Of a stretch of DNA of 64,000 nucleotides, positions 55,870 to 64,000 are shown one piece after another. The DNA is taken from contig CAVNZM010000002.1 of the NCBI GenBank assembly GCA_963693365.1, forward strand, positions 4,526,001-4,590,000, read 5' to 3'. Source of the DNA: Amoebidium appalachense. Its lineage: Eukaryota > Ichthyosporea. The notes beneath the pieces are model-generated. The model saw nothing but the letters and a program-made list of their open reading frames with translations, had not been told where the DNA came from and made no database searches. Within the stretch, counting starts at the first letter, position 1. The number at the start of each line of letters is the position of its first letter. A program made the position numbers and the translations under genes.

Positions 55870-56655
55870 ACCACCACCACCCCGTTTTCTCCGGCACACC
55901 CAAGCAACAACAGTTCGCCCCAGCTTGCATTTTGCGCATCCGATCCCCCTTCCCCCCTCCCCCCCCCCTCCCCCCCTCCTCCCCTCCCTGCTTCCCCTTC
56001 CCCCCCCCCCCCCCCCTGCACGGCATGCGCATACCCTGGTCATCCTGGTAGCTCAGGAATGCATCCGTCAGGAAGATAGCAAAGTAGCGTGGCTGGTTGT
56101 TTTCATCCACCAGGGTGAGTGACTGCAGCCCGATTGTCTCAACAACCTCGTATGGTGCCCCGTTTTTCTGCACAACAGATGCACATTAGCCACCACCCAG
56201 GCCATAATACTCTATGCCCACACCCTCATAACCCCTGTCTTCTTTGTATGCTGCCCATCCCCTACTTTCCCGCCCACCCCGCTCACTGCCTTCTCTTCCC
56301 CTTGTGCTGTTACACACCATATTCTCCGCTTTTCTTCTCCTTATGCTCTCCCTCTCATTCTCCACCCATTCCCCTCATCCACCTACCTTCTTCTTGCCCC
56401 CGTACTGTTACAGAACCCCATTTCCCTGCTCTCCTCTCTATGTCATTACCTATACCCCCCCCCCCACCCCTTCCCTCTCTGTTCTCCTTATGCTGCCACC
56501 GATCCGATGCCACCCCCTCCCCCAATGCAATCACGGCCAGTGCCCACCTTCATGATGTCCTCCAGATAAGGCAGGGATGTGCTGTTGAGCTGTGTGGTCA
56601 GCACCAATGCCTGTGGTGTGGTTTGGATCAGTTGTTTTTTTTTGGTTTTTTTTTT

Positions 56656-56720
<65 letters not shown>

Positions 56721-56886
56721 GGGGGAGCGGGGGGATGGAATCTCCATATCCATGGCGGTCATATTTCGTTATATAGCCTTGCATGTGATAGAGCTGGAGC
56801 ACTGTCGGCCTAGTGCCGGCACCTGATGTCAGCCTCGAAATGCATTTGCTAGCCCGCAGCCTCCCCCCCGCCTCCCCCCTCCCCCC

Positions 56887-56952
<66 letters not shown>

Positions 56953-57261
56953 GCAAGCAATATGGAATTCAATTTGCATGCTGCTCTGTGTGTGTGTGTG
57001 TGTTTGTGCACGTGCACTTTTGCCTGTGTCTGTGAAGGGATACAGGGGTGTGCCCATACCGACATAGTCCTCATGGATAGTGCAGGCCTCTGGGCCCTCG
57101 ACACCATGAGTATTCTCTTGTTGCAGAACTTGACGGCCATCCACTGCTGCTGCGCCATGCCCTGGCTAGAGGTCCACGTCACATTGGGATCCACAAACGG
57201 CTTGGGGTCCAGCGTGGGGGGCCCCTGGATAGGTCCACATGTGCTGTGGGCATTTTTTTTT

Positions 57262-57305
<44 letters not shown>

Positions 57306-58678
57306 CAAGGGCTAGATAGGCATGTTGTACGCACAAATGCGCGTGGGGGGAGGAAGGGGGGGGGGGGGGGGGGGGGGGGAGGTTTGGTCTAAAGCAACGA
57401 ATAGGCATGTTGGACCTTCAGGAGCAAGGGGTTGAGCTCTCAAGGCCCGCAAAAGAGGGCCGTGGGCAGGAGGAGGGGGGAGGGGGGTTGTGAGGGAGGG
57501 AAGGGAAGGGGGAGGTTCGGAGCGCGGGGGGTGGGGTGGGGTGGGGTGGGGGGGGGGGGGGGGGGGGGGGAGGGGGGTTAAGAATGCGGGACACGGTACG
57601 AAGTACAACAATAAGATGAGAAACATGGTGCAGGTAACACACATAGGCGGTGTTTGGAGGGGGAAAGGGGGGGAGGGGCGGGGGGGGGGGGGGGGGGGGG
57701 GGGGGAGGAAGAGGAATAGAAAGATTGTGTGATTGAGAAATAAAGAGGGATAGAGACAAAGAGAGAGAGGAGTGGGGCAAAGAAAGAGGGAGAGAAAGAG
57801 AGAGAGGGAGGAAGAGGGGCAGGAGGAGGGGAGACACACACACACACAGAGAGAGAGAATACACGACTTACGTGCAGTTGGTGTACTTTCCCACCCACAC
57901 ATCCCCCCTGTACTCGGCATTGACCCTCAGTATCTCGTCTGTGCCGCATGGCCCCGGAGTGCTGCCGGTCTTCATGCCGATACCATTGCGCCCCAACAGA
58001 CACCACACCCCAAAGCTGTTGTCTTTGATCACAGCCTGTAAAACATATATCAGCACGTGCACACACCACCCACACAGTGCAACCACACATTCAATGTTTC
58101 ACCTATCCCATCGGCACTGAATGGCTGGTCTTCTTGCTTTTTTCTTCAAGACCCCCATGCCCTGTCTCCTTCATGGGGTGTGTCTTGGTGATTGCTAACC
58201 CCTCCCTGCTCACACCCTTCTTTTTCATTTTGCTCCCTCCCTTCCCCCTCGCTTCCCACAACACACTTATAGCACCCCATTCTCCCTCGGTCACACCGTC
58301 CACCCCCCCCCCCCCCCCCCCCTCGACGTACACTCCCCTCGTGCACCCCTAACCAAAACAACCACGCCCGCCACCATCCCCCCCTCTCCCCCCCCCCCCC
58401 CCCCAACCATCCCCCCCCCCCCCGCCCCACCTCCCACCCCCCACTCAGCCGCCCCAAACACACATGCACACAACCCCCCACACACACATGGTGCCCACCA
58501 TCCCCCCCACCTTTGTTGTTTCCAAATTGGGGTCAGCCAGCTCCCAACCCGACGGCAATCTGTAAGCTGAGTTCTGGCATCCATTTGCTGACGTCGCACC
58601 CGAGGGGTCGGCATTGTCCAAAGTGGCAAACACCAGCCCCCCACTGATCACTACGTTGTTGATGGCCGTGCTGCGGCT

Positions 58679-58760
<82 letters not shown>

Positions 58761-58787
58761 ATGCATGTGTGTGTATGTATGCGTGTG

Positions 58788-58862
<75 letters not shown>

Positions 58863-58864
58863 AC

Positions 58865-58895
<31 letters not shown>

Positions 58896-58969
58896 CGTGC
58901 GTGCGTGTGTGTGTTTGGGTGTGCGTGTGCGTGTGTTTACGCGCGGAAGACTGGGATTTGGGGGGATGG

Positions 58970-59054
<85 letters not shown>

Positions 59055-61293
59055 CGGAGAGATTTCAGCATCTTAGGTGCGTGTGCAGGTTTCGGCAGAT
59101 AAAACATAGCTAAACCCCATCCATCCGATTTTGTAATTTGGTTACGGAATCCAATGGTTTTGCGCTGTGATTTTTCTGGGCCTTCCAAAACGGCTTTCTG
59201 TCGTATATGATGCATGAAATGAAAATGCCTGGTTGGATTTTTGCAATCTTCTAAAGGCGGCACAAGTACCGGGGTGGACCTTTGGTTCATGGGGTCTGTT
59301 CAGCCGATATATCAAACAAAATTTCAATAAACCCCCAGCAGGATGGTGCAAGCACTGGGTAACTGTGGTTGACACTGCCAAAGTTCAAAGCAGTGAGGGT
59401 TCATGGTCGATCTGATGTAACCAGAAAGACCCCCCCAAATTTTCATTAGCACATGGTCTCCGTTGGTCATAACCGGCACCACATGTCGATGCTAATCGGT
59501 TGGCCCCTCACCAAACAGTAGGTGAGCCGGGAGGGGGAGGAGGGGGGGGAGGGGGATCCTACGTGGAAGGCACGGCATTTGGGGGGGCTTTTCTCTGGAT
59601 GAAGACCCTACGGGAGCAGCTGATTGGCCAGTAGACGGTCTGGCCCCCCACTTGCTTTGGCAGGTCGTACTTTTGCAGTGCCCCGTCCCCACAGTTGTCA
59701 TTGTTGTACATGAACGAGGTGCCTGCACCTGTGACCTTGCACAGGGTTCCAAATGCTCGACCCATTCCTAGCAGGGCTACACGCATGTCGCTAGTGTCTT
59801 CGGCTAGTGTCCATCCGGATGGCAGCTGTGGTGGTGGTGGTTAGTGTGTATACGTGTGCGCATACGGTAGTCACTGGGTTTGCGTGTGCATGCCTTTAAT
59901 ATCCACAGACAGACACACGCACATGCACCGTGCTCGAATTCGTGCGTACACATCAAAAGGTGTGGCTTAGAGTTGCTATACATCACATATGCACGTCTTT
60001 TAAATCACTCCAGATCATCCAGGTACCAGCAAAACTTATCCCCCTCCCCCCCTCTCCCCTGCCCCCTGCCCCCCCTTCCCCCCCGCCAAGCATACCCCTT
60101 CCTACTACTTTTCCCACGCCAACCTCTCCCCCACTAATAGTGGGCACACAGGAGACAGAGTGGGGGCAAAGAGACGGTTGGGTCTGGGGCGGGAGGAGTA
60201 GGGTGGGGGGGGGGGAGGGGGGGAGGGGGGGCGGCTCTACCGTGTTTGCTGTCTTCTGACAGAGGAACCCCGTGGCATTGACGGGTGTGTCGTCGATGGA
60301 TGCATACTGGATGCCTGCACGTGCACATGGCAGTCAGGGCATGCACGTGCACATGGCAGTCAGGGCATGCACGTGCACATGGCAGTCAGGGCATGCACGT
60401 GCACATGGCAGTCAGGGCATGCACGTGCACATGGCAGTCAGGGCATGCACGTGCACATGGCAGTCAGGGCATGCACGTGCACATGGCAGTCAGGGCATGC
60501 ACGTACACATGGCAGTCAGGGCATGCACGTGCACATGGCAGTCAGGGCATGCACGTGCACATGGCAGTCAGGGCATGCACGTACACATGGCAGTCAGGGC
60601 ATGCACGTGCACATGGCAGTCAGGGCATGCACGTGCACATGGCAGTCAGGGCATGCACGTGCACATGGCAGTCAGGGCATGCACGTGCATATCAACCCAT
60701 CCCTTCCCTCCTGTTCCCCCCCCCCCCAGTCCCCTCCCCATCCTACCCACCCTCCCTCCCCTACCGTTGTATGTGACGATGTTTTGGACTGGCTTCTTGT
60801 TGATGACCACTAGCTCCGTGTCTCCAGGCCGGGCTGGTTGGCTGATGAGAATGCGGTAGCTGCAGTCCTTGGGGTAGTAGCTGGAGGGGGGAAGGGGGGG
60901 GGGTAGAGTGGGGAGCATGCCACACAGGTCACTGAGTGTAGTTGAATCTGCACAAACAGACAGGCACATGGAAAGCACGCAAGATAGACAGGGAGGGTAC
61001 CAACGTTGGACTGGGGTTCCAAGTGGGTAGATATGCATGGGGGCTCAACTGATAGCAAAGAGCAAGAACATACGGACATCAAGGCATAATGGGTGATAGC
61101 GACAAGTTAAATGGGTGTTAGGATGAGGGTACGGAGGTCCCAGGAGGAGCCCGGTGTAATGGGGCTAAGAGGTATGGCATGTGTTCGAGGAGGCACCTAC
61201 CCAGTGACCGAGTCTCCAAGAAGAGCATTGGTGACTACTGGTTTGCGGTCCGTGCTGAGCGTACGGTAGGCCTGCAGACGGCGGCGGCGGCGG

Positions 61294-61339
<46 letters not shown>

Positions 61340-62283
61340 GGGGGAGGGGAGGGGGGGGGGGGGGGAGTGGGAGGAAGGGGGTTAGAATGTAGAATGTTTT
61401 ACAGTGTGCAAAATAGCATTCATAAAAGACAACGTAATGCATATTTCCGAGCACACACACAGAGTCCTGATATTATACGCAGAGCCTCTCCTCATGGGGG
61501 CACAACTCATTGCCCATTCCTCAGTCCCTCCACCTGCCATCCTCTTTTTCCTCCAGCTTCAAGGTATCTCCCCTTTCCCCCCTTTCCCCCCTTTCCCCTC
61601 TTTCCCCCCTTCCTCCCCCCCCCCCCCCCCCCCCCCTTCCCCCCCACCCCCCTCTCAATTCCTCCACCCCTCCCACCACCTGCCCCCCCCCCCTCCCCCC
61701 CCTTTCCCCCGCCCGCCCCCCTCCCCCCATGCTGCCTTGTGTATTGCACGTACGTTTCCATTAGCCAGGACCACAAAGTTGATGCCCCATGTGCGCATCA
61801 TCAGAGCCAGCTGGGTGTAGGGCCCATCAGCAGCCAGGCTCCAGCCCTCAGGCACACTGAATCGCCACCCAACCTTGCACGTGCCCCCTGCATGATTTGT
61901 GAGCACAACGGAAGGGTGGGGGGGGAGAGGGGAGGAAAGGGTAGGGGTAGTGAGAGAAAGCAAAGAGAAGGGGAGAGGGGGTGGAGGGGGATAGGACAGG
62001 CGGACGTGTGTGTGTATGTGTGTGTGTTGGCTGAGGGGGGGAGGGGGGGAGGGGGGAGGAGGGGGGAGGAAATAATAGTAGTAGGAAGCACCACGGCACA
62101 TGATGCAAGTCATCTATTGCATGTCTCTCTCTCTGTGTGTGTGGGTGCGCGCAGACGAGGTGGGGCTGTGCCATGCAGTGCGCAGTAGTGTGCACGACAA
62201 ATCTGGAATTTGCAATAGTACGAACACCTTGATGTGTGCCTGTGCATTTTCTAGGTGGAAGGAACGGGGGACAAGTCGTGAGT

Positions 62284-62318
<35 letters not shown>

Positions 62319-62995
62319 GGGGGGGGGGGGGGGGGGGGGGGGGGGGAGGAGCAAAAGAGCGCTGAGCCTATTGCACGTGTGCATTGTACAGAGACAGTGG
62401 TATGGGCAGGGGAGGGCGCAAGCAAGCACGTGTAGGGGTGGGGGCATGGGAAGGGGCACGTACGTGCCACGGAGGTAGAGGGCAGGGTGTTGTCGATCAC
62501 GGCATATCTGCTGCCCCCCACCACGATGTATGGGTCCTCGGGTTTCTCAGGCACCGTCGTGTCCACGGCCGGACACTTGGTCTTTTGAGGCATACGATTG
62601 GCCGGCGCCATGACACACTTGCTGCCCGCAGGCGCCGTACGGGGTGGTGTGTTTGCAGGTGCGGGTGCTGGGGCGGGTGCGGGTGTTGGTGCGGGTGTGG
62701 TTGGGGGGGGTGCTGTAGCTGGGGCTGGTGTAGTAGGCGATGGCGAGGGAGCTGCCATCAGAGTTGGTGCAGCCGACGTGGGCGCTGGTGGTGGTGGCGG
62801 GGGAGCTGAGGTAGGGTTTTGCGCTGTGGGGCAATGGGGTGTGTGAGTGTGTGGTTGTGTGGGTGGAAAGGGTTATGTGCCGTGTGGAGATGTAAGCACG
62901 ACCCCCGCAAGGACGAAACAGTTGACTGGTGGCCATTCGGTGGGGCAGGCACAGAGATGGTGCACGACACAGGACGTGTGCAAGTGTGTGTGTGT

Positions 62996-63039
<44 letters not shown>

Positions 63040-63223
63040 GGAGGGGGTGCCCACTAGGTCAATGGTGTGCACGTGCATTGGAAGGGCAGAAAGACGTGGC
63101 GCTGGTGGTGGACAGGAGGAGGAGGGGGTGAAGGAGAGGGTACACGTACAGAGGAGTTTGGTTTGGGGGTAAAGGGAGGAAGAGAGAGGGGAGGGGGATG
63201 AGGAGGTTTTGGGCGGAGAGTTT

Positions 63224-63275
<52 letters not shown>

Positions 63276-64000
63276 GAAGAGGAAGGAGGATACACACGTG
63301 TACATGTGACCTGGATGGCCAGGTGGTTGTCCACGGCCTTGCAGGGGTCACCAAACAGAGCATTGGTACTCTGCACCGTGCACGTGGCCTTTTTGAGGCA
63401 CTGCTTCTCCACCTCCCCCTGGGCCTTATCACTGCTGCACGTGCCCTTGCTGAACGACCCACACTGCAAGGGTGGGCGGGGGGGGGGGGGGGGGGGAGGG
63501 GGGAGAGGTTAGGAGGTGGAAAAGGGGCGGGGGCCCAGGGGGAGGGGGGCCGGGGTGGGGGGGGGGGGGGGTGGATGGATGCAATGATGTATTGGCCATG
63601 AATTGGGCGTATGGGAAAATTCGAACATATGGAGGGGCACAGTGATTGGCCTATGTAGGTTGGTGCCGCAAGTGGCATGGCACAGAGGTCCTTTACGTGC
63701 TCAAATGAGGGTAATGCACACGGGGGTGGGAAGGGGGAGAGGGGGGGGGGGAGAGGAAGAGGGGAGAAAGGGGGGCTTGGCGGGAGGCAAGGGGGGGGGG
63801 GGGGGGGGGTGGCATCTTGCAAGGACACTAATTAAGGAAAAAGATGGGGGAGGTGGGTTGGTACCGTTCCCTTGATGTCTCCGTAGCCGGCAAAATCGAC
63901 CTTTGTGATGACGTCACCGGCATTGGGGCAGGTCAGAGTCACCTGGCCCCCCTTCTTGCCCGGCCCACCACACACGGGCCCGGCAGCACGCCGGCCACGC
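53229..64000 (-). CDS. SUEL-lectin type I membrane protein with repeated LPxGWxLA modules (5' end outside window)
   Basis: Exons, 5' to 3': 64000-63865 (cut), 63463-63298, 62823-62464, 61887-61754, 61271-61201, 60880-60765, 60314-60241, 59825-59563, 58679-58511, 58035-57872, 57224-57060, 56610-56548, 56167-56035, 55402-55260, 55056-54904, 54510-54417, 54054-53941, 53374-53229 (TAA). All phases agree except 57872 to 57224, where a short exon is probably missing. The first two exons form a galactose/rhamnose-binding SUEL lectin domain ([38 protein letters not shown]). A Pro/Ala/Thr-rich mucin-like linker follows. Then come three related cysteine-containing modules centred on [16 protein letters not shown] and LPSGWELA, and a further extracellular region. 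Near the C-terminus a helix (AMIVGIVLG joined to [14 protein letters not shown]) is followed by a basic, tryptophan-containing tail of about 36 residues. A cell-surface sugar-binding or adhesion role is inferred. Confidence 0.82.
54341..54397 (+). repeat. Poly-G intron blocks
   Basis: Poly-G tracts (sense poly-C) at about 54341-54397 and 54627-54671 flank the lectin-gene exon 54510-54417; the second follows (GT)n. Confidence 0.85.
56637..56725 (+). repeat. T(n)G(n) composite tract
   Basis: About 60 T (with a few GG) followed by about 26 G in the lectin-gene intron upstream of exon 56610-56548. A second composite lies at 57254-57304, just upstream of the exon 57224-57060. Confidence 0.85.
57225..57871. 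other. Lectin-gene intron with a probable missed exon
   Basis: Flanking exons end in phase 2 and start in phase 0, so a short coding exon whose length leaves remainder 1 after division by 3 is expected. The region has poly-G at 57256-57304, 57358-57379, 57548-57570 and 57680-57705, which hides it. I could not identify it with confidence. Confidence 0.45.
58681..59054 (+). repeat. (GT)n, (GTGC)n and an 83-base poly-G tract
   Basis: Directly upstream (sense) of the lectin-gene exon that starts at 58679. (GT)n with a GTGC block runs from 58681 to about 58945, then poly-G from 58972 to 59054, the longest homopolymer in the window. On the sense strand this is poly-C, then (CA)n ending in the acceptor CACAG. 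Confidence 0.9.
60315..60692 (-). repeat. 26-bp minisatellite abutting a 3' splice site
   Basis: About 15 copies of a unit with GCATGCACGTGCACATGGCA and GTCAGG on the plus strand run right up to the acceptor of the lectin-gene exon starting at 60314. On the sense strand each unit has CCCTGACTGCC (branch-point-like CTGAC), then GTGCACGTGC. The authentic acceptor is GTGCACGTGCAG; repeat copies read GTGCACGTGCATG and lack the AG. Confidence 0.9.
61299..61339 (+). repeat. GGC repeat then poly-G
   Basis: GGCGGCGGCGGC followed by about 40 G, immediately upstream (sense) of the lectin-gene exon 61271-61201, whose acceptor is CTGCAG. Confidence 0.8.
62993..63038 (+). repeat. (GT)n then poly-G, and nearby T(n)G(n) tract
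   Basis: A G run of about 42 bases follows GTGTGTG in the intron between the lectin domain and the mucin-like linker. A T(13)G(n) composite lies at 63221-63274. Confidence 0.85.

Overview
This window is nuclear DNA from an intron-rich, GC-rich eukaryote. Every gene found is split into many short exons with GT-AG introns (donors mostly GTGGGT, GTGCGT, GTACGT or GTAAGT). The introns are packed with poly-G/poly-C runs, (GT)n/(CA)n microsatellites and minisatellites. No bacterial, organellar, tRNA or rRNA gene was seen. I cannot name the species. The gene content (a RanBP2-like nucleoporin, POP5, a TBC Rab-GAP, a PH-domain CAMK-type kinase, a DUF5054/GH38-like protein, a SUEL-lectin type I membrane protein) fits a unicellular eukaryote, possibly near the animals, but this is an inference.

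I rebuilt seven gene models by hand, joining exons only where splice sites and codon phase agree. (1) 1011-8053 (+): 3' part of a nucleoporin-like protein with three near-identical RanBD/zinc-finger/FG exons followed by ankyrin repeats. (2) 10832-18068 (-): PH domain plus Ser/Thr kinase. (3) 19986-21311 (-): POP5, protein subunit of RNase P/MRP, 162 aa. (4) 21940-25478 (+): four-helix membrane protein, 248 aa. (5) 27014-32800 (-): secreted DUF5054-family protein, 710 aa, 9 exons. (6) 33815-52272 (+): TBC Rab-GAP with a C-terminal coiled coil, 969 aa, 40 exons. (7) 53229-64000 (-, 5' end outside the window): SUEL lectin, mucin-like linker, a repeated unknown ectodomain module, one transmembrane helix and a short cytoplasmic tail.

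Genes 3/4 and 5/6 are divergent pairs with short shared upstream regions. Genes 1/2, 4/5 and 6/7 are convergent. The genes have unrelated housekeeping or surface roles and do not form a pathway.

The most unusual feature is how minisatellites relate to splice sites. In the kinase gene a 28-bp array begins exactly at a 5' splice site, and every unit carries a copy of the exon end plus its donor. A similar array follows a TBC-gene donor. Other arrays abut 3' splice sites, and each unit carries a branch-point-like CTGAC. Poly-T and (GT)n tracts also nearly always precede poly-G on the same strand, which suggests a directional growth process. A 604-bp insert with short inverted ends, holding a possible 156-bp MITE, splits one satellite array inside a TBC-gene intron.
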